64,000 nt of DNA from JAIBJN01 sp963842305 (GTDB lineage: Bacteria; Actinomycetota; Thermoleophilia; Gaiellales; Gaiellaceae), in assembly GCA_963842305.1 (NCBI GenBank), contig CAWJFW010000005.1, positions 310,001 to 374,000 of the forward strand, written 5' to 3'. Positions 56,206-64,000 of this stretch are shown here, in pieces. Numbering within the stretch: the stretch's first letter is position 1; each line of letters begins with the position of its first letter. The position numbers and the translations under genes were made by a program. Below the pieces are notes generated by a model. The model worked only from the letters and a program-made list of their open reading frames with translations, searched no databases and had not been told where the DNA came from.

Positions 56206-59109
56206 GTGGCTGACACGCTGACGGATGTCCTCGTCGCTGGTTACCAGGACATCGACGAGGCGACAAAGGACTTCGAGGCGCTGGTCGAGCTCGTCAAGCA
56301 GAAAGACGTCTCAATCGAGGGCGTCATCCTCGTCACGCACGACGAGGACGGCAACGTCGCGGTGCAGCGGACCGGCGACAACCTGGGCCGTAAGGGGACG
56401 GGCTGGGGAGGTGGCGTCGGGCTCGCGGTGGGCTTGTTCGCGCCGCCGCTGCTTGCGTCCGTCGCGGTCGGGGCCGTCGCGGGCAGGGTCGTCGGCCGGT
56501 TTGCCGGCAACAAGGTCGAGAAGGAGCTTCGCGACAAGATCGGCGAGAACCTGCCGCCGGGGTCGGCCGGGATCATCGCTATCTTCGACGAGGAGCAGCG
56601 GCTCGCCGTCGAGCAGGCGCTCGCGGGGGCCATGCTTCGCTCGGTTGTCCAGGGCGACAAGAAGGGCATGGGCGCCCTGAAGGAGTCGCTCGGCGAGGCG
56701 ATGGGGAAGTTCAGCCCGGACCGCACGGTGTTGCCGATCCCGGATCCGAACTTCGGCGGGACGATCGGGCGAACGCTCGACGCGTCCGTCGCCGACTGGA
56801 CGATCAACATGACGCCGTCGCCTCCCGAGGGCGCGCCGAACGTGCTGCTCGTCCTGATCGACGACGCCGGCTTCGGGAACCCGTCGACGTTCGGCGGGCC
56901 CGTCTCGACGCCGGCGATGACGCGGGTCGCCGACCAGGGCCTCAGGTACAACCGCTTCCACGTTGTCGCGATCTGCTCGCCCACCAGGGCCGCCCTCCTT
57001 ACCGGCCGCAATCACCACACCGTCGGCTTCGGGTCGATCGGCGAGTTCCCCGGCCCGTTCCCCGGCTACTCGGCGAGCGTGCCGAAGGAGTGCGCTCCGT
57101 TCGTCCGGGCGCTCCAGGGCAACGGCTACTCGACGGCAGGGTTCGGCAAGTGGCACCTGACGCCCGATCACGTCCAGGGTGCAGCCGGGCCGTTCGACCG
57201 CTGGCCGAACGCGTGGGGATTCGATCACTTCTGGGGCATCCTCGGCGGCGAGGCGGGCCAGTACGACCCACTGATCACGCAGGACAACACGACCATCGGC
57301 GTCCCGGAGGGCGAGGACACCAAGCAGTACTACTGGCCGGACGACCTCACCGATCAGGCGGTCCGCTGGCTGCACCAGGTGCGCGCCCAGGACCAGGAGA
57401 AGCCGTGGTTCGTCTACTACTCGACCGGGTGCTCGCACGCGCCGCACCAGGTCGCGGTCGAGTGGAGCGAGAAGTACAGCGGCAAGTTCGACCAGGGCTG
57501 GGACGTGCTCCGCGAGGAGACCTTCGAACGGCAGAAGACGCTGGGCGTGATCCCGCCGGATGCGGTGCTCACGCCGAGACCGGACGCGCTTCCCGCCTGG
57601 GACTCGCTCTCGGAGAGCGAGAAGACGCTGTACGCGCGGCAGATGGAGGTCTATGCCGGCTTCCAGGAGAACACCGACTGGAACGTCGGCCGCCTGCTCG
57701 ACGCGGTCGAGGAGATGGGCGAGCTCGACAACACGCTCGTCTTCTACATCTTCGGGGACAACGGCGCGAGTCTCGAGGGAACGCTGACCGGCTCCTTCAA
57801 CGAGCTGACGATGCAGAACGGGATCGCCCTCACCTCCGAGCAGCAGCTCTCGCTGATCGAGCAGTACGGCGGGCTCGACGCCTGGGGCACTGACGCGTAC
57901 GCGCCGCACTACGCGGCCGCCTGGGCGTGGGCCGGGAACACGCCGTTCCAGTGGGGCAAGCAGGTCGCTTCCCACCTCGGCGGCTCGCGCAACGCCACGG
58001 TGGTCTGCTGGCCGGAGCGGATCAAGGACGTCGGCGGGTTGCGCACCCAGTTCACTCACGTCATCGACGTCGGTCCGACGATCCTCGAAGCCGCCGGAAT
58101 CCCCGAGCCCGAGGTCGTGGAGGGGACCGCCCAGAAGCCGATGGAAGGGACGAGCTTCCTCCACACCTTCGAGGACGCGAACGCAGAGGAGCGCCACACT
58201 GTGCAGTACTTCGAGGCCGTCGGAAACCGGGCGATCTACAAGGACGGCTGGTGGGCCGCTTGCAAGCTCGACCGGATTCCGTGGGACATCTCGCCGCAGA
58301 CGATGGCGAGGTTCGCACCCGGAGCCTACGACCCGGAGCAGGACACCTGGGAGCTGTACTACCTCCCCGACGACTTCTCGCAGGCGCATGATCTCGCCGC
58401 GGAGAACCCGGAGAAGCTCGCCGAGCTGAAGGAGCTCTTCTGGCAGGAGGCCGAGAAGCACAACGTCCTGCCGCTGCTGGCGGCGTTCTCGGTCTTCTTC
58501 GGGGACCTGCCGCCGATGCCGACGATCACGACCCAGACCTTCTACGGCGACGTCCAGAACATCGCCGCCGGCATGATCCCGCGCGTCTACGGCCGCTCCT
58601 ACGCGATCGAGGCCGAGCTCTCGGTCCCCGGGGACGGCGCCGAGGGCGTGATCGTCGCCGAGGCGGATGAGATGGGCGGCTTCTCGCTCTGGGTCGACGA
58701 GAACGGCCTCCTGCACCACAGCTACTCGATGATGGGCGTCGAGCGGTACGAGCACGTCTCGACCGAGCCCGTTCCGACCGGCGACATCACGGTCCGCATG
58801 CTGTTCGACTCCGACCGGCAGGAACGGTCGGCCGGTGGAACGGTCTCCTTGTACGCGAACGACGAGAAGATCGGCGAGGGGCGGATCGAGAGGACGGTCG
58901 GCGTCCGCTTCTCCGGGTATGCCGGAATGGACGTCGGCCGCGACAATGGCCTGCCCGTCGACCGCGCCTACGCCGCCAAATCGCCCTACCCCTTCACCGG
59001 AACGGTCAAGAAGGTCGTCTTTGACCTCAAGCCGGGCACCCACGAGGACGAGAAGGCGCTGCACGAGACCGGCGCGCACGTCGCCGCCGCTCACGGGATC
59101 AGCGCCTAG
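56206..59109 (+). CDS. Fusion of DUF1269 membrane domain and formylglycine-dependent sulfatase
   Basis: 967 aa from GTG 56206, with GAGAGGAGAG upstream. Residues 1-165 are a DUF1269-type domain with a Gly-zipper hydrophobic segment (about 70-98). From 212 on is an arylsulfatase: NVLLVLIDDAGFGNPSTFGG supplies metal ligands, and the sulfatase signature CSPTR is at 257-261, where Cys257 would be converted to formylglycine. GKWHLTP follows, then the metal-binding FGDNGAS near 515. A C-terminal beta-rich region follows. The maturation enzyme gene is 15 bases downstream. Fusion of these two domains is unusual; no secretion signal is seen, so it may be cytoplasmic and membrane-associated. Confidence 0.9.
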   Translation: MADTLTDVLVAGYQDIDEATKDFEALVELVKQKDVSIEGVILVTHDEDGNVAVQRTGDNLGRKGTGWGGGVGLAVGLFAPPLLASVAVGAVAGRVVGRFAGNKVEKELRDKIGENLPPGSAGIIAIFDEEQRLAVEQALAGAMLRSVVQGDKKGMGALKESLGEAMGKFSPDRTVLPIPDPNFGGTIGRTLDASVADWTINMTPSPPEGAPNVLLVLIDDAGFGNPSTFGGPVSTPAMTRVADQGLRYNRFHVVAICSPTRAALLTGRNHHTVGFGSIGEFPGPFPGYSASVPKECAPFVRALQGNGYSTAGFGKWHLTPDHVQGAAGPFDRWPNAWGFDHFWGILGGEAGQYDPLITQDNTTIGVPEGEDTKQYYWPDDLTDQAVRWLHQVRAQDQEKPWFVYYSTGCSHAPHQVAVEWSEKYSGKFDQGWDVLREETFERQKTLGVIPPDAVLTPRPDALPAWDSLSESEKTLYARQMEVYAGFQENTDWNVGRLLDAVEEMGELDNTLVFYIFGDNGASLEGTLTGSFNELTMQNGIALTSEQQLSLIEQYGGLDAWGTDAYAPHYAAAWAWAGNTPFQWGKQVASHLGGSRNATVVCWPERIKDVGGLRTQFTHVIDVGPTILEAAGIPEPEVVEGTAQKPMEGTSFLHTFEDANAEERHTVQYFEAVGNRAIYKDGWWAACKLDRIPWDISPQTMARFAPGAYDPEQDTWELYYLPDDFSQAHDLAAENPEKLAELKELFWQEAEKHNVLPLLAAFSVFFGDLPPMPTITTQTFYGDVQNIAAGMIPRVYGRSYAIEAELSVPGDGAEGVIVAEADEMGGFSLWVDENGLLHHSYSMMGVERYEHVSTEPVPTGDITVRMLFDSDRQERSAGGTVSLYANDEKIGEGRIERTVGVRFSGYAGMDVGRDNGLPVDRAYAAKSPYPFTGTVKKVVFDLKPGTHEDEKALHETGAHVAAAHGISA

Positions 59110-59124
59110 GCTGCGGCGTGAGTC

Positions 59125-60054
59125 GTGCAGCGCATGAGGGAAACCTGGCTCAGCTCGACTGCGCCTGGCCCGCCGCGGGAGGACATGGCCTGGATTCCGG
59201 GCGGGTCGTTCCTCATGGGATCGGAGGACTTCTATCCGGAGGAAGGCCCCGTCCGGAGCGCTTTGGTCGACGGTTTCTGGATCGATACGAAGGCGGTGAC
59301 GGCGGCCCAGTTCCGGCGCTTCGTGCGAGAGACCGGCTTCGTCACAGTTGCCGAGCGGGAGCTTGATCCTGCTGATTACCCGGACGCTGGCCCCGAGCTG
59401 CTCGTGCCGGGATCGCTCGTCTTCCGCAAGGCGCCCGGGCCGACTCCGCTAACCGACATCCGTGCTTGGTGGGAGTACGTCCCCGGCGCCTCCTGGAAGC
59501 GGCCGGGCGGCCCGGGAACGACGATCAACGGTCGCGACCACCATCCGGTCGTCCAGGTCGCCTTCGAGGACGCAGCGGCGTACGCGACATGGGCGGGGAA
59601 GGAGCTTCCCACCGAAGCTGAGTGGGAGTACGCGGCCCGCGGCGGTCTCGAAGGGGCGGCGTTCGTCTGGGGCGACGAGGAGTTCCCGGGCGGAGTGCCG
59701 GCGGCGAATACCTGGCAGGGCCGCTTCCCCTGGGAGAACCTGAGGCTGGACGGCCACGAGGGCACTTCTCCCGTGGCGACCTTCCCTCCGAACGGCCACG
59801 GCCTCTTCGACATGGCCGGCAACGTTTGGGAGTGGACGACCGACTTCTTCACGCCGAGCGAGAACGGCGGAGCGCCGGCGTGCTGTGCGCCGCCCCTGAT
59901 GCCGGGCGAGCGTTTCCCGCGTCGGGTGATCAAGGGCGGCTCGCACCTGTGCGCGCCCAACTACTGCCTGCGCTACCGGCCGGCCGCGCGTCAGGGCGAG
60001 ACGATCGACACCGCCACGGGTCACATCGGCTTCCGCTGCATCGTCAGGCCGTAG
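59125..60054 (+). CDS. Formylglycine-generating enzyme (sulfatase-modifying factor)
   Basis: 309 aa from GTG 59125; ATG 59134 is an alternative. FGE-sulfatase domain: WIPGGSFLMGSEDFYPEEGP, VTAAQFRRFVRETGF, LPTEAEWEYAARGG, GLFDMAGNVWEWTTDFF. The copper-binding catalytic cysteines are Cys276 and Cys281 in SHLCAPNYCLRYRPAAR, with the spacing of aerobic FGE. It oxidises the sulfatase cysteine to formylglycine; the fused sulfatase upstream is the obvious substrate. Confidence 0.95.
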   Translation: MQRMRETWLSSTAPGPPREDMAWIPGGSFLMGSEDFYPEEGPVRSALVDGFWIDTKAVTAAQFRRFVRETGFVTVAERELDPADYPDAGPELLVPGSLVFRKAPGPTPLTDIRAWWEYVPGASWKRPGGPGTTINGRDHHPVVQVAFEDAAAYATWAGKELPTEAEWEYAARGGLEGAAFVWGDEEFPGGVPAANTWQGRFPWENLRLDGHEGTSPVATFPPNGHGLFDMAGNVWEWTTDFFTPSENGGAPACCAPPLMPGERFPRRVIKGGSHLCAPNYCLRYRPAARQGETIDTATGHIGFRCIVRP

Positions 60055-60085
60055 GCGTGTCGGCGAGCCGCAGATCGAACACAAG

Positions 60086-60979
60086 ATGACTGAACAAGCG
60101 CCGCGAACGTCGTTGAAGGCACGCGTGGAGGCGTTACAAGCCCGCGGTGGGACGATGCTCGATTCCCTCGAGGAGAAGAGACCCGGGCATGCCTCGGTTG
60201 AGGTCGGCTTCCGCTGGCTCGTACGGGACAAGGAGATCGCCGGCGGCGTCCTGGGGGGAGGGCTTGCCTACCGCTTCTTCTTCTGGGTCATCGCCTTGAC
60301 CGTTCTCTTGGCTGGCGGGCTCGGCTTCGCGTCCTCCGGTGGTGAGGATGTTCAGTCGGGGGCCGAGGAGACTGGACTTACAGAGTCCCTCGCTTCGACG
60401 ATAGCGACAGCCGCGAACCAAGCCGAATCGGGCCGCTGGTGGCTGGTGCTTTCGGGCACGGTGCTCGTGCTCTGGTTTAGCTTCGGCCTTCTTCGGGCGC
60501 TCCGCCTGGTCCATGCCGCGGCATGGCGAGTTCCAGCCCCGCCGCTTCGCAATCTGCCCAAGGCGATCGGGTTCCTGATCGCCGCTCCACTCGTTCTCAT
60601 GGTGACGTCAGCCTTTGCGGGCTGGGTTCGCGCGAACGCAGCCAACCCCCTAGAAGTCCTTGTATCGCTTGGACTGATCGTGTGCTTCAGCGCGGTGTGG
60701 CTCTGGGTCTCGATGTGGCTGCCGTCCAAGGACGTGCCCTGGACTGCTTTTCTGCCGGGCGCGATCCTCTTCGGCCTCGGTCTGGAGGCGCTCTACATCC
60801 TCGCGGCCTACTTTCTCCAGATCAAGCTCGCCAACGCGTCCGAGCTTTACGGCGCCCTCGGATTGGCGACGACCGGACTGTTCGCTCTCTTCCTGATCGG
60901 GCGAGGCGTCATCTGGGCTGCCGAGCTGAACGCGGTCGTCTGGGACGTGAGGAACGAGCGGCGCGCGAGCGCTGAATAG
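60086..60979 (+). CDS. YihY/BrkB-like membrane protein (second copy)
   Basis: 297 aa, ATG 60086. A hydrophilic arm of about 55 residues, then about six helices. GGVLGGGLAYRFFFWVIALT and ASELYGALGLATTGLFALFL correspond to the conserved parts of the copy at 43345, as does the WLWVSMWLPSKDVPWTAFLPG segment. Function unsettled as for that copy. It follows the sulfatase-FGE pair in the same orientation with a 31-base gap. Confidence 0.82.
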   Translation: MTEQAPRTSLKARVEALQARGGTMLDSLEEKRPGHASVEVGFRWLVRDKEIAGGVLGGGLAYRFFFWVIALTVLLAGGLGFASSGGEDVQSGAEETGLTESLASTIATAANQAESGRWWLVLSGTVLVLWFSFGLLRALRLVHAAAWRVPAPPLRNLPKAIGFLIAAPLVLMVTSAFAGWVRANAANPLEVLVSLGLIVCFSAVWLWVSMWLPSKDVPWTAFLPGAILFGLGLEALYILAAYFLQIKLANASELYGALGLATTGLFALFLIGRGVIWAAELNAVVWDVRNERRASAE

Positions 60980-61177
60980 CCTCGCGGCTCAGGGTTGCGC
61001 GGCGATCGAGGGCCCGATGCCGAAGCCCGTATCGTCTCGCCCCGGTGCCCGCTGATGTCGTGTGAGCGGTCTGCGGAGGCTCATCAGCTCTGCGGCACCA
61101 ATCCCCGGTGGTCCGCCCGCGGCGGAAACGCCGCTCCTCACACCTTCATTCGGGCTTCGCAGACGGCGCCCCCTCGC

Positions 61178-61942
61178 TCAGGGTCCGGAGCGAGGATGTG
61201 TTGGCAGCGGTTGTTCGACCCGCACCCTTTGGGGGCCCGCGAGTCGTGACGCTGTCCTGCGGCGCTCGTCGGCCCGCTGGCTGGCGGGTGCGAACGCGCT
61301 CCAGGTGAACCAGCGTCCGAACCCGCGCTGAAGCGCCCTCGGGCCGCTCATGGTTAGCTTGCGAGCGCGGAGCGCGCCGGCGAGCTCGGCGCGCCCCAGA
61401 TAGACGCGGTAGAGGGTTGCAGTGTCGACCGTGACCTGGAGGTCGACGTCGAACCCGGGGTGCTGGAGGCAAACCGAGACCTCGGAGGGCTCGAGCACCA
61501 TCCAGTAGCGCTTGGCCGGGTTGCGGAAGTCGAACTTGACCACCGTGCGACCCGGGGGAAGCTGCTCACGATCGACGTGGCGGGCCATCCAGACGATCAA
61601 GAGGTCGGGGTCGAGCTCCTCGGGGCGGGGATCGGTGAACGACCAGGTCGCGCCCCACTCCCCGATCGCCTGCACGACCGCCTCCAGGTCGCGGCCGGCG
61701 AGCGTTAGGCGATAGTCCAGCGTCCTCCCCTTGGGGCCCACGCGCCGCTCGACGATCTCGGTCCGCTCGAGTGAGCGAAGCCGATCGGCGAGGACCGAGC
61801 GCGAGATCCCCGGCAGGCCGCGCTGGAGCTCGTTGAACCCGGTCGCACCGCCCAGCATCTCGCGCACGATCAGGAGCGTCCAGCGGTCGCCGAGGACCTC
61901 ACTCGCCTTGGCGATCGGGCAGTACTGCGCGTAGCTCCGCAT
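61178..61942 (-). CDS. HxlR-family transcriptional regulator with C-terminal SCP2-like domain
   Basis: 254 aa. The winged-helix HxlR domain (1-95) begins YAQYCPIAKASEVLGDRWTL and includes GFNELQRGLPGISRSVLADR. Residues about 105-200 resemble a sterol-carrier-type ligand pocket (VDREQLPPGRTVVKFDFRN). The last 45 residues are Arg/Pro-rich and may be non-native read-through. It is divergent from the flavoenzyme gene, with a repeated palindrome in the 104-base gap, so it probably controls that gene and itself. Confidence 0.88.
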   Translation of the reverse strand: MRSYAQYCPIAKASEVLGDRWTLLIVREMLGGATGFNELQRGLPGISRSVLADRLRSLERTEIVERRVGPKGRTLDYRLTLAGRDLEAVVQAIGEWGATWSFTDPRPEELDPDLLIVWMARHVDREQLPPGRTVVKFDFRNPAKRYWMVLEPSEVSVCLQHPGFDVDLQVTVDTATLYRVYLGRAELAGALRARKLTMSGPRALQRGFGRWFTWSAFAPASQRADERRRTASRLAGPQRVRVEQPLPTHPRSGP

Positions 61943-61974
61943 CCTCCGTGGATGCTAGCCCCGAATCCGGTCCA

Positions 61975-62011
61975 GGTTCGGAATTCGAACCACTTGGTTC
62001 GAAATTCGGTC
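61975..62011. promoter_or_regulatory. Paired palindromic operator between the HxlR gene and the flavoenzyme gene
   Basis: GGTTCGGAATTCGAACC (61975-61991) and GGTTCGAAATTCGGTC (61996-62011) are near-palindromes whose starts are 21 bases apart, two helical turns. A further half-site (CCGAATCCGG) lies just before. This arrangement suits cooperative binding of two HxlR dimers over both promoters. Confidence 0.65.
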
Positions 62012-62046
62012 TAGGCCCTGGTGGAACACCCGCGTAGCGTGGTGAT

Positions 62047-63453
62047 ATGTCTACGAAGACGACAACACTGGCGGCGGCGACGACCGACCTCGAGCGTCTG
62101 CGCGACTCTATCCGCGGCCCGGTGATCGGTCCCGACGACGAAGGCTACGATGCCGCGCGCGCGATCTGGAACGGCGCGATCGACCGCCGCCCCGCCTGCG
62201 TCGCTCGCTGCACCGGAGTTGCGGACGTCGTCGCGGCGGTTCGCTTCGCGCGCGAGCGTGGCCTACTTGTGGCGGTGCGCTCCGGCGGCCACGGCGTCGC
62301 CGGTCACGCTGTCTGCGACGGCGGCCTTGTGATCGACCTCTCGCCGATGAAGGGGATCAGGGTCGACCCGGCGGCGCGCACCGCTAGGGCCGAAGCAGGC
62401 GTGCTCTGGGGTGAGCTCGACCGTGAGACTCAGCTTCACGGCCTGGCGACCGTTGGCGGGATCGTCACCCACACCGGCATCGCGGGCCTCACCCTCGGCG
62501 GTGGCATCGGCTGGCTCATGCGAAAGTACGGCGCGACGGTCGACAACCTCCTCTCGGTCGACCTGGTGACGGCGGAGGGCGAGCTACTCACCGCGAGCGG
62601 GGATGAGAACACCGAGCTCTTCTGGGGAATCCGCGGCGGCGGCGGGAACTTCGGGGTCGTGACCTCGTTCGAGTACCGCCTGCATCCGGTGGGGCCGACG
62701 GTGCTTGCCGGGCCGATCTTTCATCCCATCGGCGATGCCCGTGAGCTGTTCGCCTTCTACCGCGAGTTCATCGCCACAGCGCCCGACGAGCTGACGACGA
62801 TCTTCGAGCTGAGCGTCGCGCCGCCGCTCCCGTTCCTGCCCGAGGACGTGCACGGCAAGCCGATCGTGATGGTCGGGGCCTGCCACGCCGGAACGCCACA
62901 GGACGGGATCGACGTCGTCCGGCCGCTGAAGGAGTTCGGCACCCCGATCGTCGACCTGCTCGAACCCAAGCCCTACCTGGCGCTGCAGTCGATGTTCGAC
63001 CCATCAGTGCCGCACGGCTGGCACCGCTACTGGAAGTCGGTCGAGCTGCCCCCGCTCACCGATGACGCGATCGACACGCTCGTCGAACACGCTGGGGCGT
63101 TCACCTCGCCGAAGTCGTACTGCATCGTCTTCCAGCTCGGAGGCGCCCTCGCCCGCGCGGGAGAGGACGAGACCGCGTTCAGCCAGCGCGACGCGGCCCA
63201 CAACGTGAATATCAACGCGGTCTGGACGGAGGACGACCCCGAGGGTGAGCAGCACGTCGCCTGGGCGCGCGACTTCTTCTCGGCCATGCAGCCCCATGCG
63301 GGCGGGCGCGTCTACGTCAACTTCCTGGGCGACGAGGGAGCCGAGCGGGTCCGCCAGGCCTACGGCGACCACCAGTACGAGCGCTTGGTCGAGCTAAAGC
63401 GCGCATACGATCCGACGAACTTCTTCCGGCTGAACCAGAACATCGAGCCGTAG
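62047..63453 (+). CDS. Berberine-bridge-type FAD-binding oxidoreductase
   Basis: 468 aa. The FAD_binding_4 domain has VAVRSGGHGVAGHAV, where His82 would bind FAD covalently, and GGIVTHTGIAGLTLGGGIGW. The C-terminal BBE motif is AYDPTNFFRLNQNIEP. The second (6-S-cysteinyl) link found in some members is not possible: the site near 140 has Thr-His rather than Cys. Members oxidise sugars, alkaloids or phenolic alcohols. Substrate unknown. Divergent from the HxlR regulator. Confidence 0.93.
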   Translation: MSTKTTTLAAATTDLERLRDSIRGPVIGPDDEGYDAARAIWNGAIDRRPACVARCTGVADVVAAVRFARERGLLVAVRSGGHGVAGHAVCDGGLVIDLSPMKGIRVDPAARTARAEAGVLWGELDRETQLHGLATVGGIVTHTGIAGLTLGGGIGWLMRKYGATVDNLLSVDLVTAEGELLTASGDENTELFWGIRGGGGNFGVVTSFEYRLHPVGPTVLAGPIFHPIGDARELFAFYREFIATAPDELTTIFELSVAPPLPFLPEDVHGKPIVMVGACHAGTPQDGIDVVRPLKEFGTPIVDLLEPKPYLALQSMFDPSVPHGWHRYWKSVELPPLTDDAIDTLVEHAGAFTSPKSYCIVFQLGGALARAGEDETAFSQRDAAHNVNINAVWTEDDPEGEQHVAWARDFFSAMQPHAGGRVYVNFLGDEGAERVRQAYGDHQYERLVELKRAYDPTNFFRLNQNIEP

Positions 63454-63557
63454 CGACGCTCGGCGGCCGCGGCCGCCGGCGGTGACGTCGGACCGGCGCG
63501 TGCTCGCCGGGCTGCTATTAAACCGGCGGAAGAAAGACGCCAGAAAACCGCACCTCC

Positions 63558-63581
63558 GGCGGCAAGTTACCCGCCTTTTTT
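63558..63581 (+). terminator. Possible intrinsic terminator after the flavoenzyme gene
   Basis: GGCGG (63558-63562), an 8-base loop, CCGCC (63571-63575) and six T residues (63576-63581). The stem is short, but the T-run is rare in this GC-rich sequence. It also lies upstream of the monooxygenase gene and would insulate it. Confidence 0.5.
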
Positions 63582-63648
63582 CCGCAGGCGAAGGGTGCGA
63601 GCCTCGCGTCGATGACCCGCCACTGTCACCAGCTAAGGAGAGGCCGTG

Positions 63649-64000
63649 ATGAGTGAGCTTCCTGGTCAGACCGAGGTGCTGGTGGTGGGTGCGGGGCCCG
63701 TGGGCTTGGCGGTTGCCGCCTCGCTGGCCGCGCATGGCCATGACGTCACTGTGATCGAGCGGCAGGCGGCAGGGGCGAATACCTCGCGCGCCGCCGTCGT
63801 GCACGCCCGGACCCTCGAGATGCTCGAGCGGATTGGCGTCTCGGAGCGACTGGCGGGCCTCGGTATCCATGCTTCGCGGTTCAGCATCCGCGATGGGGAT
63901 CGCGAGCTCGTGCCGGTCCGGTTCGATCAGCTTCCGACGGAGTATCCGTACACCCTGATGGTCCCGCAGAACATCACCGAGCAGGTCCTGCTCGACCGCC
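63649..64000 (+). CDS. FAD-dependent aromatic monooxygenase (PheA/TfdB family), 3' end outside window
   Basis: 117 codons are present. ATG 63649 is preferred over GTG 63646 because AAGGAG (63635-63640) is then 8 bases away. The N-terminal FAD-binding motif is VLVVGAGPVGLAVAASLAAHG, ending in the acidic-position segment VIERQ. The conserved SRAAVVHARTLEMLERIGV that follows is typical of class A flavoprotein hydroxylases of phenols and polyketides. The catalytic and C-terminal thioredoxin-like parts are beyond the window. Confidence 0.9.
   Translation, partial: MSELPGQTEVLVVGAGPVGLAVAASLAAHGHDVTVIERQAAGANTSRAAVVHARTLEMLERIGVSERLAGLGIHASRFSIRDGDRELVPVRFDQLPTEYPYTLMVPQNITEQVLLDR

Noticed and set aside
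60980..61177. Short plus-strand open frames between the YihY-like gene and the HxlR gene
   Set aside because: Ser/Arg/Pro-rich composition, no ribosome-binding site and mutual overlap in three frames; they look like chance in GC-rich DNA.

Overview
The window is high-GC, densely coded bacterial DNA. Gene content (LCP-family envelope enzyme, long-form hibernation factor, ROK-controlled sugar uptake, type II NADH dehydrogenase, DUF2252, FGE/sulfatase) fits a deep-branching actinobacterial lineage such as Thermoleophilia. That placement is inference from gene content and was not tested by phylogeny. GTG starts and 4-base ATGA/GTGA stop-start overlaps are frequent.

Layout. 1-5.3 kb: oligopeptide ABC transporter (substrate-binding protein cut by the window edge, two permeases, two ATPases). 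5.3-7.8 kb: a zinc-finger anti-sigma-like protein, then atpD-atpC without the rest of the ATP synthase operon. 7.8-18 kb: methionine-cycle genes (metH, ahcY, mtnA) interleaved with an LCP protein and sugar-nucleotide genes. 18-25.6 kb: a ROK repressor divergent from a xylose-type locus (binding protein, ATPase, permease, GlcG-like protein, xylulokinase, Gfo/Idh dehydrogenase). 25.6-37.4 kb: housekeeping genes comF, hpf, secA, prfB (with a programmed +1 frameshift), ftsE-ftsX, ctpA, an RNase R-like nuclease, smpB and the tmRNA gene ssrA.

37.4-48.7 kb: the most unusual part. The 3' end of ssrA is repeated in direct orientation at about 38.93, 40.34, 45.39 and 48.72 kb. This cuts the region into four cargo segments: DUF2278-lamin-tail; a LanC-like cyclase; a membrane/stress set with a K+ channel; and SulP-DUF2252. 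No integrase is visible. Gene fragments (aldehyde dehydrogenase, ZIP transporter) lie inside. I read this as stacked islands using ssrA as their attachment site.

48.8-56.2 kb: on the minus strand, ndh, two paralogous internally duplicated proteins of unknown function, a DyP-type peroxidase and an MFS exporter. The peroxidase part has visibly lower GC. A degraded stretch follows. 56.2-64 kb: a DUF1269-sulfatase fusion with its formylglycine-generating enzyme, a second YihY-like protein, an HxlR regulator divergent from a berberine-bridge-type flavoenzyme with a repeated palindromic operator between them, and the start of an aromatic-ring monooxygenase.

Three genes (metH, the gene at 26876, the paralog at 53055) each need one base removed to restore a full-length family-like protein. 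They are either real lesions or assembly indels, and the possibility of indel errors should be kept in mind throughout.
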